This document shows positions 33,084 to 44,758 of a stretch of DNA of 64,000 bases, piece by piece. The notes below the pieces were generated by a model. The model was not told the origin of the DNA, did not search any database, and worked only from the letters and a program-made list of their open reading frames with translations. Position 1 is the stretch's first letter. The number at the start of each line of letters is the position of its first letter. The translations under genes and the position numbers were made by a program. Source of the stretch: Hymenopellis radicata (lineage: Eukaryota; Basidiomycota; Agaricomycetes; Agaricales; Physalacriaceae); the NCBI GenBank assembly GCA_015501595.1, contig JADNRX010000012.1, forward strand, positions 62,001 through 126,000, written 5' to 3'.

Positions 33084-34547
33084 TTATCCCCTAAAGCCCT
33101 CACTAATTTGTCTCAGCGGACGCAGAACATCGTCGTAGAATTCTTCCCGTAGAATTTCCGTTGTGGCGTCCATTCGCGTGCTTTTGGTGAGACACGCCAC
33201 TACGGCGTTGGCATATTTGGAGCCCATTTTATCGCTAAGACGGAAAGCATAGTCAAGGAGCCGCTTGTGATTTTCCTCTGATTCTCCAGGAAACGGGTCG
33301 CCCCTGGCATCCCTCGGGGAGACACCAAAGATGTTACGCAGCGTCTTCCGATAGCCAATTTCGATGAGCACCGCTCCAAGACTATACATGTCATGTCGGA
33401 TATCGAATTTCTTCACCAGCGTATCTCTGCCGCCTTGTCTCTCGGGGTGCTGATACCGGCGCTTAGCTATATCTGACTCGGGACGCTGCTCTGAGCCCTG
33501 AATCAGAGGACGAGCCGCCTCGAAACCGACGAGGTAAGCAGTCCCAACTTTGGCATCCTTTTTGGATCCCTTCTTCTCTTCACTGACGAAAATCAAGACA
33601 TTATCACTTCGGATGGATTTGTGGACCCAGCCAGAGGCGTGGATTTCCATGACTGCAGTTGCAATCTCGACTCCGATGCGGAAACGATCTTCAAGTGCTA
33701 TGCGCGTCTGGCGGTCGAGGGCGTCAGCTAACGTGGGGACACGGTCCAATTGGACCTCAGCGAGATGCGCCGACGGTGGGAGTTGGTACACCAGGAAGCA
33801 GCGTTCGAAAGGCAAGTAGTTCTCGGCGAAGCCTAAGCACGAGAGAAGGTGCATCAAAGGAAGATCCGGCGACCCAAATACGCCAGCCATCCTTTCAGTT
33901 GCACGCTTCTGCTGGTTTTCGTCGCCACTGCGATCGATGTAGTGAGCTTCCAAGTAAATCACTTCTGAGTTGAGTCTCGCCAATGATCTGTCGGATAGCT
34001 TAGATGGGTCGTCAGTGATTGCGGAGAGAGGGATGGGTAGAGTGGGCAAGGCGCCATCAGAAGCATGGATCCGCCTGCTCAACGACCAAGCAGCTTGGAG
34101 CGAACGATCGCCTGTATCGAATAGGCGTCGATAGAGCATGTCGTTATCACGAACTTTGCCCAAGACGTCGAGCGCGAACATGATGCGATGTATGTCCTCG
34201 TCCCAGTCTTTAAGATCCAACAGAAGCCCTTCTACTCGCCGCTTCCCCCAGCCGACCCATGCCAGCTTCCTTGAGATACTGATAGACGGCGAGAGCCGTT
34301 CATTCAGCTCATGCAGAAGATCTGAAACCTTCTGCATCGACCTGCTCAGAGCTTGTTTCGGGCGGGAGTGGAGGGCAGGTCCCGCTCGTATTAGATACTC
34401 TTGAAAGAGCTCTAAGCCGACCTCGATGCTGTCTAAGCGGCTGTAGGTTGACTTGATCGTCTCATCCGCATCGCGATAGTCCGAGTATTTGTCGTAAATC
34501 AGGACGACGAGCTCGATGACTTCCTTGACGGTGCTTAGAATGTCCAT
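33084..34547 (-). CDS. HeLo-domain pseudokinase (MLKL-like architecture)
   Basis: About 487 residues. Residues 1-130 or so are helical and match HeLo/prion-inhibition-and-propagation domains: MDILSTVKEVIELVVLIYDK at the start and the signature KLAWVGWGKRRVEGLLLDLK later. HeLo domains are cell-death executors in fungi. The C-terminal half is a kinase fold: FRIGVEIATAVMEIHASGW, a catalytic loop VHKSIRSDNVLIF lacking the catalytic Asp, YLVGFEAARP replacing DFG, and DIRHDMYSLGAVLIEIGY for helix F. It should not phosphorylate by the usual mechanism. The start at 34547 fits the domain; an upstream in-frame extension is unlike the family. Comparison with MLKL is architectural, not proof of function. 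Confidence 0.82.
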   Translation of the reverse strand: MDILSTVKEVIELVVLIYDKYSDYRDADETIKSTYSRLDSIEVGLELFQEYLIRAGPALHSRPKQALSRSMQKVSDLLHELNERLSPSISISRKLAWVGWGKRRVEGLLLDLKDWDEDIHRIMFALDVLGKVRDNDMLYRRLFDTGDRSLQAAWSLSRRIHASDGALPTLPIPLSAITDDPSKLSDRSLARLNSEVIYLEAHYIDRSGDENQQKRATERMAGVFGSPDLPLMHLLSCLGFAENYLPFERCFLVYQLPPSAHLAEVQLDRVPTLADALDRQTRIALEDRFRIGVEIATAVMEIHASGWVHKSIRSDNVLIFVSEEKKGSKKDAKVGTAYLVGFEAARPLIQGSEQRPESDIAKRRYQHPERQGGRDTLVKKFDIRHDMYSLGAVLIEIGYRKTLRNIFGVSPRDARGDPFPGESEENHKRLLDYAFRLSDKMGSKYANAVVACLTKSTRMDATTEILREEFYDDVLRPLRQISEGFRG

Positions 34548-35499
34548 CTGTATATCGTAAACCTTTAGCGAAGCGATAAAAAAAGTACAAGTCGTATTAA
34601 TATTACCTTTGGTATTTTCAGCCTCTAGGAGAAGGGTTGTAAGTGAACACGAAACCCGTTCAAACAGCGACTGCAAGGCGGCTAGAATGCCGTTATAGTG
34701 TTCGGACGTTAAGCTGGGGTGAGCATTACAGGAAGCAGCCAGCGACTGAGCCAGGAATAGCTTGATGGACGTCCCATTGAGTTGTGTTCCTGTCGACTCT
34801 GTATATTGAAAAGTCCCACTTGGAGTTGATATTGATCTACTGGTTTCCGGTATGAAAATGGTGAGAATGAGGCAGACGCGAGGGGGAGTAAACCCAGTGT
34901 ATGACCTTCGTGGTGGTCACTGATCAGGAACAGAAAAAGTGCACTGCCACATCTTCGTTTACCTTTTCCTCAATTCCTGTCGCGGTCAAGATGGTCAAAA
35001 CCGTGCTCGCAAGCCACGTCACGTCCTCTATCTACTCATCATTTTAAAGTTACGCGGTCTACAAGATCCCACCGGATAATTCAGATCTAATAAAGGTAGT
35101 TTCGTCAAGAAGAGCGACTCTAGGTGGATCTACGCGTGGACGCACGTTCCGACAGGCTTGTGGATCTCTTCCAATTCTGCAGACTGCTTAATGCCTGGGA
35201 AATTGGATGTAAACCGTTACCTCGATGTCAACGCTGGAGATCTCCGAAACGACGAACAGTTTGCTCAACTGTGCCGGTACTTCTGCGGACGTGCCGAAAC
35301 TGTATTCTGTTGTCATTGTTGGACAGGATGCTTGAAAGCTGTACTAGAACGACGACCAAGAGCGAAATCGTAGTTCTCCCCACTGTTACCTCGTCTTACA
35401 CGTACGACGAAGATTACAGACAAGCAGTCTTTCCGTACAGCCTATGGTCAGTGGTTGCCTTTGCGTATGGTCGAACTCAACTTAAAGCCCAACTAGACA
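34548..35499. promoter_or_regulatory. Divergent intergenic region between pseudokinase and kinase
   Basis: 952 bp. The segment 35124-35500 has open frames in more than one phase and could contain a 5' exon of the kinase gene. No domain is recognised. Confidence 0.35.
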
Positions 35500-36885
35500 A
35501 TGCCGAATATTTACCTCGAAACCCCTTCCATTGACGACCTCCATTCCGCGTCCACGGAGAATCACACATATCGATCCAACGCTAGCTATCTGCCGCCATC
35601 CTCTGATGGTTATGGTGCCAGGCATAGCTTTTTCTCCGCCCATGCAGACCCGTTCAGTCGTCCAACAACGTACAATCAGCTTCTCGACTACCTCGACACG
35701 CTCTCAGTAAAGGTCATAGATTCTGCCGATCTTACAATTGGGAAGCCCATCGGATGTGGGGCGACGTTCTATGTCGAAGAGGGTCGCCTAATGAATCATA
35801 GCTCCCGGTCAATGTTGGTCGCAGTGAAAACTCCGAGGGAGAATATCCATAAAGACAGAATTGTCCTCAGCTCCATCATTCAAGAGGTCTTGGACGAGAT
35901 ACGCGTCATGTCATTCTTGTCGCTTCATCCCAACGTTGTCACACTCATTGGCGTTGCTCTGGAAAGGAGCAGTGATATTATCCTTCCCAGACTCGTCGTC
36001 GAACGTGCCGTCGGATCTTTGGGAGACATATTGCGGGCATCTTCATCCTCATCTCGTTCCGGTGGAGTGCCACTTTCGCTGAAGCTCCGCTTTCTTCTGG
36101 AAATCGCTGCTGGTCTAGAGGCACTCCATCTCCTCGACGTGGTCCACGGCGACGTCAAAGCCGACAATATCCTCGTGATCTATAGCTGCAGTAATTGGGG
36201 CCTAGCTGCTGTTGCTCCCATGCTTGTTGCCAAAGTGTCCGATTTCGGGTTCTGTGTGCCCGACACGTCTGCAAGGGACGCATATGTCGCTTCACGAGGC
36301 ACCTTCCGTTTCAAAGCACCCGAGGCGTTGCCTGAAGCGCCGCCTCTGCTGCACCGACATATAAATTTGCCTCATCGGGATGTGTATTCTTACGGGGTGA
36401 CGCTTTCGGAGATCATGAATGACGGACTTCTTCCTTTTCGAGATGTCGAAGACAAAGATGTGGTACATCTTCAACTTTCATCTGAGGATGGCGCGGCGAA
36501 TCAACTTATTACCAGTGGCGTCTTCGGTGCCCAAGGTTCTCTACACGCTAATCAGCATGTCCGGGGTGCCTTGGTTACTGTGATAAAAGGCACTGTTGGC
36601 AGAGATCCCCTGAAGAGAATCTTGTGGCAAGAAGTTTTTAATATAGTTTGCGCCTTCTGTGAAGGGATGCCTAGCCCAGCTCGTCATAGTACCTTCAAGG
36701 AAGTAGGTCTTCATATTAATCAGTGCTCGTGCCGAGTACTCATGAACATTCCTAGTACTTCACAACCCATAGCCTGCGCCAACGACAAACATGTTGGAAT
36801 ATCTTTCAATCATACGGTTCATACTTGCCGACGATTCCTTCCCGGTACCAGTTTCCTACTAAACGCTGCATGCCGCGAGTACTGA
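35500..36885 (+). CDS. Protein kinase, active-site motifs mostly present
   Basis: Kinase domain over about residues 70-400: glycine loop IGKPIGCGATFYV, ATP lysine in LVAVKTPRE, helix-C glutamate in IIQEVLDEIRVMSFL, catalytic loop VVHGDVKADNILVI (HGD variant), DFG in AKVSDFGFCV, and GTFRFKAPE for the activation-segment end. The N-terminal 60 residues are Ser/Tyr-rich. Coding character weakens after STFKE (36702), where a donor GTAGGT follows, so the last 60 residues of the frame may be intron. The ankyrin frame begins 16 bp after this frame's stop, preceded by AG, so the two may be one kinase-ankyrin gene. Confidence 0.8.
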   Translation: MPNIYLETPSIDDLHSASTENHTYRSNASYLPPSSDGYGARHSFFSAHADPFSRPTTYNQLLDYLDTLSVKVIDSADLTIGKPIGCGATFYVEEGRLMNHSSRSMLVAVKTPRENIHKDRIVLSSIIQEVLDEIRVMSFLSLHPNVVTLIGVALERSSDIILPRLVVERAVGSLGDILRASSSSSRSGGVPLSLKLRFLLEIAAGLEALHLLDVVHGDVKADNILVIYSCSNWGLAAVAPMLVAKVSDFGFCVPDTSARDAYVASRGTFRFKAPEALPEAPPLLHRHINLPHRDVYSYGVTLSEIMNDGLLPFRDVEDKDVVHLQLSSEDGAANQLITSGVFGAQGSLHANQHVRGALVTVIKGTVGRDPLKRILWQEVFNIVCAFCEGMPSPARHSTFKEVGLHINQCSCRVLMNIPSTSQPIACANDKHVGISFNHTVHTCRRFLPGTSFLLNAACREY

Positions 36886-36900
36886 TCCTTCTAAGTATAG

Positions 36901-38808
36901 ATGTCGACCGACGACAATGCATTTGCTACCCTCGTTCTCCAAGAACTTCAAGAAGCCAGTCATCGATCTCACGACTGGATATCAACTATTAGACTTGCTC
37001 TTCACTTTTACGTGCACGGGGATGTGATCGAAATGAAAACAGCCCTGCAAACTGTTCTAGACGCAGATTTGAACGTGCGGGGCGACTATAGCAATGGCCT
37101 TCTTCATCTTGCCGTTCGCACCGACGCGGTGGAGGTCATGCACGCCCTTCTTTTGAAGGGTGCTGACGTCGATGCCTCGATATTGAAGGTCGGGCCCCTT
37201 GCATATGGTTCGGTCGGCTGTCGGTGCACGCATGCTTATCGAGTTTGGCGCTAACGTTAATCTCATGAATCGATATACACCTTTGCACTTGTGTCGATCG
37301 GCACACATTGCCGAGGTGCTTCTCGACAGCGGGGCTGGCATTGATGCCAAAGACGTGTCTGGCGCAACCCCCCTGCATACAGCCCAGTCCGTCGAAGTGA
37401 TCTCTGTCCTGCTTCGTCACGGCGCTAATCCTTTGGCCGGCGATTCCGATGGCAGAACGCCATTGCACTGCGCGGTCTCTGATGAGACTGCAGTGTTCTT
37501 AATGAGACACTGTCCCCAAGCTGTAACGGCGCTGGATCGACGTCGTCGGTCACCTCTTCATGACGGTCTAACCTATTGGAACGGTCAGACAATAAAGCTT
37601 TCCATTAATCTTGGCGCGGATGTCAATGCTCTATCGTCATCAGGAAAGAGTGCTCTTTTCGAAAGTCAACATTCGCGCTTTGTCTCGTGTCGTACAAACA
37701 GTGTTGAGGCAGTCGCCGCGCTTATCTCCGCCGGCACGGTAATTCCTGCGCCACAGGGCATGGAGAGCTCGCCTTTACATGAGACACTCTCGCCTACAGT
37801 AATGGAATATCTGCTGCAGAATGGCTGCAGAGATTATGTTAACTTTCATCGGAGGGTGCATGTCCATGGTTCCCAGTCAGACACCCCCTTACATGTCATA
37901 TCTGCCCGTGATATTACCATCTTCTGGCTGTGGCTCACAACACGGGATAGGAAAGAACCTCATAGACGCAGGAGAGGAATATTTCTAACCAGCGAACGGT
38001 CGGAACTGGATGATGGGACAAAACACATTCTGCAATATTCCTTGTCCATTCCGTCTTCGAGGCTTATGAAGGTTCTTTTGGATCACGGCGCAGACCCAAA
38101 CATTCGTGATTCCAATATGGATACGCCACTTCACTTGGTTGCTCGAAACTGGATAGGTATAGCGGGCATTCAGAGAATATTGCTCTTATTCAGCTTCTTA
38201 TCCAATCCGGTGCTGATATCCACTCCCGCAATTCCTTGGGCGAAACACCTCTTCACTGTGCTGCACGTCTGGAAACCGTTCTTGCGCTTTTGGATGCGGG
38301 TGCGGACCCTACTCTGACTGATAAAGAAGGAGTAACGATCCTCCATAATGCCTTCCGATTTGCTGATGACTACGAGAAGATTGTTGAAGCGCTGATTTCC
38401 CATGGAGCGGACGTGAATGTACAGGATAACATGGGGTTCACTCCTTTGCATTATGCATGTCGAAGTTACGAGAGCGACAGTCCGCGCCATGGGCTTGTTC
38501 AAGTGAAGCGCTGGATCCGATACACGCAGTTAACACTAGGGCAAGTATATGTGTCTGTCGAGCTTTTGCCTATATTTGAGAATGCGGCGAAGGTTGTGAA
38601 GGTGTTGCTCGACCACGGGGCTGACATGAACGCGCGGTCCAAGCTCGGCGATACTGCTGTGGGGCTCGCTTCGAAACAAGTCTTCGGGCGAGAGGTATTC
38701 AGATTGTTATGCTCTCGAGGAGCTGATGTGCATTCGGCTGATGAGAGTCTCAATGGGACTCATCAATCGGATGTGGTGGATGTGAATCCTTGGTGGAATT
38801 TCGACTGA
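36901..38808 (+). CDS. Ankyrin-repeat protein, possibly the C-terminal half of the upstream kinase; two frame breaks
   Basis: At least ten ankyrin repeats: NGLLHLAVRTDAVEVMHALL, RYTPLHLCRSAHIAEVLLDS, GATPLHTAQSVEVISVLLRH, GRTPLHCAVSDETAVFLMRH, GETPLHCAARLETVLALLDA and GFTPLHYACRS among them, plus a degenerate middle part. The frame shifts by one base at about 37180-37200, in a GGGCCCC run, and at about 38140-38160 (between HLVARN and GHSENIALIQLL). Both halves keep perfect ankyrin phasing on either side, which suggests missing or extra single bases rather than decay. The start at 36901 has a preceding acceptor-like TATAG. Function is unknown; ankyrin repeats mediate protein binding. Confidence 0.78.
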
Positions 38809-38984
38809 GTGAAGTTGATTTCAGTACTAGTAGTACGAAGAACTTGAAGAACGTTGTTCTTCTTCGTAACACTATTTATCAGTTTCACCTTAGCTCATCA
38901 TCCACGAGCTTGTTCGTTTTGTGATACGTGGACATCATGATATCGATTCGGTTGTCATACCAAGTAGCAATATTTTTAATAACT

Positions 38985-39685
38985 GGACTACGAACACAGG
39001 CACTGAATGGATGGGAAAAACAGATCCCGTGACCCAGTCTGCACGCTTGAAATTTTTGGAAACGCGTGGTCACACCACCTCAGTCGTTCCACTGCCAGTG
39101 CTAGTAGATGCTCTGAAAGCAGGATCCTCGTCAATGCGTCTCTGTGTGGAGCTATGTCCACCCTCAGATAGTGCCTCAGACACGAGACCACAGGCTTTGT
39201 CGGGTTCGTTTCGCCCTTGAATCAAATACAGCTTGTCTGTGCCGTCCATCAACTGTTGAAGGTCGTTTTCCATTGCTGTAACCACAGCAGAACAATGATC
39301 CTCTACAGACTGCTCAGACGCGTTGAGAACATCCAACACCGGGATCACGAAGCCAAGGTTTGCCCCGGCCTCTCGTAACTCTTTGATCCATGACCGGGGA
39401 TTGCCCCCGTACAGAATCATCATCGTGTTCAGCGCTCTACGAGCCAGATGACTGCGGTAACGAGAGAAGGTAAGCTAGTTACCGGACACAAAGCAGGTAT
39501 CTTCGGGTGAGCAATGGCATCACCGCGGTCTCAGTATACAGTACAGATACAATTGAACGGGACCCCACACGGAGCATGCGGCGCAGGAAGGATTTCTGTA
39601 CGTCCAACAGTTTGCTTGCATGACTCTTCTGATAGTCCAGTGACACATCACATCCGTACGTTAGGTGACAATCTACTCTCGCCAT
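38985..39685 (-). mobile_element. Remnant of a non-LTR (LINE) retrotransposon, 3' end of the reverse transcriptase ORF
   Basis: Three pieces in different frames, in the correct order on the minus strand. 39685 downward: MARVDCHLTYGCDVSLDYQK, then FLRRMLRVGSRSIVSVLYTE; about 39460 downward: SHLARRALNTMMILYGGNPR and SWIKELREAGANLGF; about 39190 downward: RHYLRVDIAPHRDALTRIL and LAVERLRWCDH. These match the C-terminal region of basidiomycete jockey-like LINE ORF2 proteins. Frameshifts and stops make it inactive. The catalytic reverse transcriptase part is absent. Confidence 0.75.
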
Positions 39686-39967
39686 GCACGCGCCTCCGTG
39701 GTGAAAGAAATGCCCACATACGTGGGAAAGGGAAAGATGTAATCCAGCGCTCAGGTCCCGATTTCCTTTACTTGGTAAGGCCCTGGCCTGCCGCCTTACG
39801 ATGACTTCCCCATGTGTGCTTGACCTAAATCAGAATGCTCTATTTCCACTCGAAACACAGACGGCACGCTGGCACCAGACCAGACACCCTGACGTTGCAA
39901 GAGAGCTTTAATTCGGGACTTTCCCTCTTCGACATAGACTGGAAAGGCATCACGTACTCGCTGCAGG

Positions 39968-42403
39968 ATGCTGTTCCTCTTTCTTGTCCTCATCGCGAGC
40001 TCCGATGCATTCCAACAATCTTTTGCAGCCTCGGCTAGCTCTGAAGACTGGCGCGAGCTGTCGTCTTCTCTCAGTGGCCGACTGTACTCTGCCCTCCCTT
40101 TGGCTAGCTCTTGCTTTCCCGTTGTGAATGGCGAGGACAACGATGTTAATGAGACGGCTTGTGCGACAGTACAATCTGGCTATACCCGTCCGGCCTTCCG
40201 GTCGCCTCGATTCAGTGCATTCATGCAGGTCAGCAATCTATTGAATACAATCACGCTCGGCGGACATCAACCTAATCATCGTTTGTTCAGCCTCAATGGG
40301 AGACATGCCAAAGCCAGGAAGAAAAATGTCTGCTGGACGCGTCGAATCCGAACAACTCCGTAGCATGGACCGACATAAATTGTCAGCAAGGAAGTGTCCC
40401 TCAGTTCTACGTGAGACTTCGTATCTGATGGTATATCCTACGCGTAAAACTGACTCGGCCGGCTTCTAGATTGATATTAAAACTCCGGAGGATGTGCAAA
40501 AAGCTTTCAAGTTCTCAGCCAACACTGGCGTTCCGTTGTCAATCAAGAATTCAGGACATGACTATAAAGGTCGTTCTAGCCTGAAAGGATCGCTGGGGTT
40601 ATGGGCATGTACCGTTCTCACAGAATGCATCTCTGTTGATTAACACGATTTAAAGACACGTAACTTGGACACAGTCGGTAACTTGGGGTCTTCCTATTCT
40701 CGATCTAATGTTACTCTCAGCTTTCTTACTCTGATGCATTCGTTCCGGAAGGCGGCAATGTCACCTACGAGCGCGCCATCACCATGGGTGTGAGTGCAGT
40801 TTCCCTGAACGCCTATCATGCTCAAGAAAGACACAGGCTGGCGTTACGTTCGAATCCTTGTATACATTCGCCGATGAGAACAATGCCACCATCATTGGTG
40901 GATATCATCAGAGTGTTGGTCCGAGCGGTGGTTGGGTGATGGTAATTGTGCCTGCATGTACCTCTCGCTGCGCTGAAGTTTTTCGTAGGGCGGCGGGCAC
41001 AGCATTTTGAGTCCGTGTACGGACTTGGTGTTGATCGAGTCGTAAGTTGAATCCCTATTTTCAGCAACAGTCCCAATTCAACGCCCCGGGCAGCTCCAAT
41101 TCAAGATTGTAACGCCTGACGGTGTCTACCGAACGGCGAATGCCTTCCAGAACAGCGACTTGTTCTGGGCTCTTCGCGGAGGTGGCGGGTCTACTTTCGG
41201 TGTCGTCTTAGAATCCACTACGCTCGCAGAACCGGCAATGAAATTACAAGTGTAAGATGGAGTTTTACTCGTGATATCAAGATTTCTCACAGTCGAAATT
41301 AGCGCTTCTATATCTTTCAAAGGAACTTCTGCGAACTGCTCCAGAGTTCTTGAAGCTTATTGTCGACCACACGTACAAATGGGGGACCGAAGGATGGGGC
41401 GGGCACATGAACGTACGTGTCTGTACGGCGTACAACTGATTCTTGACTGACCCTTGCTTCCAAGCCTTCCGGAATCATAAATGTCACACCCCTTCTGACC
41501 TTGGAAGAGGCTACAGAATCTGTACAGCCAATTGCGAACTACGCTTTGTCACACAACGGAACTATTGTTGTAGAAGAACTACCTTCTTGGCAGGCCTTCT
41601 TCTCTAAATATGTTTTGGTTGCTGAAGCTGGTGTTGGGGCTGAGAATGTCTTGGTTAGTCGTCTGATTCCATCGGATCTGTTTACTACAGAAGAAGGGAA
41701 AGCACAAGTAACTGAAGTGCTTGTGAACATGGTCCAACAATACGGCGTTAACCCGTATATTGTGGCGGGCCCACCGTTCTTGTACAACGAGACCGCAAAC
41801 GCGACGAGCGTTACTCCGGCTTGGAGGAATTCCCTTTGGCAGGTAAGCAACGATTGGGCTGAGACTAGTACGGGGGCGCGGAAATTTCTGCTAACCTCAT
41901 TCCTCAGATAGGCGGTCACTCCAGTTGGAGTTTCAACTCAACCATTCCAGAAATCAAAGAGCAGTATGAGATTGCGAGTAACATCACTCAGATGATGCGA
42001 GATATTGCACCTGATTCCGGGGCTTACTTCGTGAGTCCTAGCCTTCGCCTTGAGCACAGCGGATGCTGACTAGCTTAGAATGAGGGTGACGTATACGAGA
42101 CTAACCACGAAGGTCAGCACACCACATTGAAGACTGTTTATCTTCGTCGTACTGACACCCCGCTAGTCTCCTTTTGGGGTCCAAACTATCCAGCTTTACT
42201 CGAGATTAAGAAGAAATAGTAGGCCTTACCCGTGCTCGAAGCTCGTTCCATCGTCTGACTCTTGTCCCAGCGATCCTCATTCGCTCCTCGACTGTTGGCA
42301 ATGCGGTAAGAGCTTTTCTTAGCGATTCGGGCATTCTGCTGAACACCTACCTCCAGTTGGTTGGAAAGGTCCTGATGACGAGCGCTATTCTTGCTGGTTA
42401 TGA
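39968..42403 (+). CDS. Secreted FAD-dependent oxidoreductase, berberine-bridge type
   Basis: FAD-binding PCMH oxidase with a C-terminal BBE domain; such enzymes oxidise sugars or secondary metabolites. MLFLFLVLIASSDA is a probable signal peptide. At least 12 exons, including 39968-40228, 40291-40410, 40470-40604, 40656-40673 (18 nt), 40721-40789 and 40837-40941, ending at TGA 42401-42403. Landmarks are PLSIKNSGHDYKGRSS (flavin-attachment His region), SVGPSGGWVMGGGHSIL, LFWALRGGGGSTFGVV, SFWGPNYPALLEIKKKYDP and the terminal VGWKGPDDERYSC. The intron at 40605-40655 needs a GC donor. Frame slips by one base near 41020 and near 41310, so the gene is either mis-assembled or newly inactivated. A decayed inverted copy lies at 60734-61480. 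Confidence 0.85.
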
Positions 42404-43081
42404 ATGTATATTGACTGAAACACTGACGGTCTGTCTGAGCGAACGTCGGACTGTTATAAAAATTGTCGATGCTATTTCTGGGCGGAGAGTCCGAGAATGC
42501 ATGCGTCTGCTTTTAAAGTTGGGACAAGAAGCCAAATGGTTGGCACCGGCGCTGTTCGGTCTGTTCGTCAATGACTACATCCCTAGTTCCGACTGTCAAG
42601 CAACCCTAGAAATTTATGGCATGCCGTAATGCATCCCCATTGAACGCCACACCGAGTATAATTCAGGCGGTACTGTACATTGCTCCACTCTCACCTCCCA
42701 TTGGCAATAACATCTGGTCCGTCTCCGTCCATGTGTCCCTTTTGTCAGCATGGTCCAGTCTTTCTGAAGGGACTACATTCTTCTCGACTTTATCCGCGCG
42801 GGCGGGTTCGACAGATGAGGATTTTCTTCCAGCCGACGACGACCCTTGACGAGCCTCATTCAGTTTCCTCCCGATTCTCCCACTATTCATAGATACCCAC
42901 TGTGGCGCGTCGCGATCCAGAATACACGGGGGTGTGGACCGGGGATACTCGTAATGTATTGGTTGTCAACTCTCATCAGGCTTCGATCCGGCCATAGAGT
43001 CTCTTTCAGTATTTAACATAGAGTCTACCGTGTTGGCATGATATCCTTTATATGTCTTAGCCCCCACCGTGTCCGAACAGC
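42404..43081. other. Gap between oxidase and membrane protein
   Basis: No gene recognised; same-strand genes flank it. It should hold the promoter of the membrane-protein gene. Confidence 0.35.
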
Positions 43082-44537
43082 ATGGTACAATGGGTTCAAC
43101 CCAGCAGCACGACGAACCGCAGTGAGTTCTCCATGTTACTCTGTTGATCCAGCAAGTGGGTAATCATAGTTCACGTCGTAGTTTCGACAACAATCTTGTT
43201 AACGGTGGCCCAGCTACTGACTGCTCTTCGTCTTACTCTCCGGATACGCTCGGGCCGTTTTTGGTTGGACGACGCATGTGAGCACACAACATCCCCGCGG
43301 TCTCGCAGATTGCTAAACTCCGTAAACTTCATCATGCAGGGGTCATTGTAGCATTAATTTGCTCTATTCTGTTACTCGTTGATATGTGGATTCGGACCGA
43401 CGTGTCGCAAGCACGCACTACGAGAATCAATGCCTACTGGTAAGTACTGGAGTACTACTGTTCATTATATGGTAGCGGATTTCTAACCATAATGATCAGG
43501 ATGGTGTCTCTCAACTTCACCAACACTCTATGGTACGCGTGCGACGGACTCCTCTGAACCTGAGAATCCCTAAACAGACCCAAGGGCATCTCGGATGAGC
43601 ATCATATTTGCTGTAATCCGTCTGATACCGACACAGATGCGATTAAGACAGGTATTCGTCCTGTGCACTTGCTTCCATGTTATCGCCGTCCTCAGAATGA
43701 ACTCTTAGATCACCAATTTTTTCGCTGTCTTGTTCGGACTTATGTGGATCGGTTTGCTCATACAGAAAGTGTATGTATGCGCCTCTGACAAGTACTGGTA
43801 TTATCTGCCAAAGCCCCAATGTCATCTCGGACATGGAGTCGCAGCCATGGAGCTCACGAGTACGTGTATCTTGATCTGCGCCACACTGGAGTTGCTTAAC
43901 ATGTGAAAGCCGATGGAGTTGCAGACTTGGCCCTTGCTGCTATTCCAATTTACCTACTTCGTGATATAACGCTTGTGAAGAGCCATCGGAAGTTCGTTTC
44001 TAACTAGGATACCTCCCCGACAAACACTGACTTGGCGACGCCACACATAGGATGTTGATTTTGATATTCTCTTCTAGCCTTTTAGTCACTTTGACATCCA
44101 TCGTTCACGCCGTATACCTGCTCGGCCCTACTGGTCTCTTGGAAGCGATAACTGCGCAAGCGGAGGTGAGTACATCAGTATCTTGCGAAAGATCCGTCTA
44201 AACGCGTCATCATCTGAAGGCAGCTGTCGCTCTAATGGTAGCCAACATGGGCGTGGTCGTGATGGCATTATATCGCGTCCTCAGGAAGGACCGCGATTTT
44301 GACCCAGCACCTTACACCTACAACTTCGAAACAACTACAAATGGTGGCGTTCGCTTGCAACGTGTCCTCAATCCAGCTCGTACCGAGAACGATACCATCG
44401 AGTTTGCCGCCATAGTCGGTGACACTCACCTGTCGGGCACAACAGACTCGGAGATTAGCACTAAAGACAAACCCCCAATCGAAGTAGCGCTGCACAGCGA
44501 ACCGTTGGTTGACGAGATACATGTGAAAGAGGTGTAG
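43082..44537 (+). CDS. Fungal rhodopsin-like (Pth11-type) integral membrane protein, copy 1
   Basis: Seven-helix membrane protein with the fungal rhodopsin-domain signature RIRSGRFWLDDAWVIVALI after a first helix TILLTVAQLLTALRL. Exons 43082-43121, 43170-43277, 43340-43439, 43500-43532 and then about 43578, 43730, 43911, 44051 and 44220 onward to TAG at 44535-44537. Later landmarks are ITNFFAVLFGLMWIGLLIQK, CASDKYWYYLPKPQCHLGHG, VADLALAAIPIYLLRDITLV and AAVALMVANMGVVVMALYRV, then a hydrophilic tail. The junction around 43533-43577 does not join in frame as read. Ligand unknown. Its paralogue is at 58709-60105 on the other strand. Confidence 0.75.
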
Positions 44538-44758
44538 TTACTCTAGATATTATAAGTACACGAGTTTTTCCTCCATGGACGATGTTCCGCCACTTGTATG
44601 ATCCTATGATTGCTCAACACAACTGTTACTACTTGTCTATCAAGTTTGATCGAAAGCGAGGACACGTCGAGAGCAAGTTCGATACTCGAAAGTTAACCCG
44701 GGACACCGTCGACGAGTCTTCGAACCAAGAGCGTCCCTAAAACTGTGGACAACGTCAA

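Noticed and set aside
39796..40174. Minus-strand frames upstream of the LINE remnant as more of the element
   Set aside because: They lie opposite exon 1 of the FAD oxidase and show no LINE motifs.
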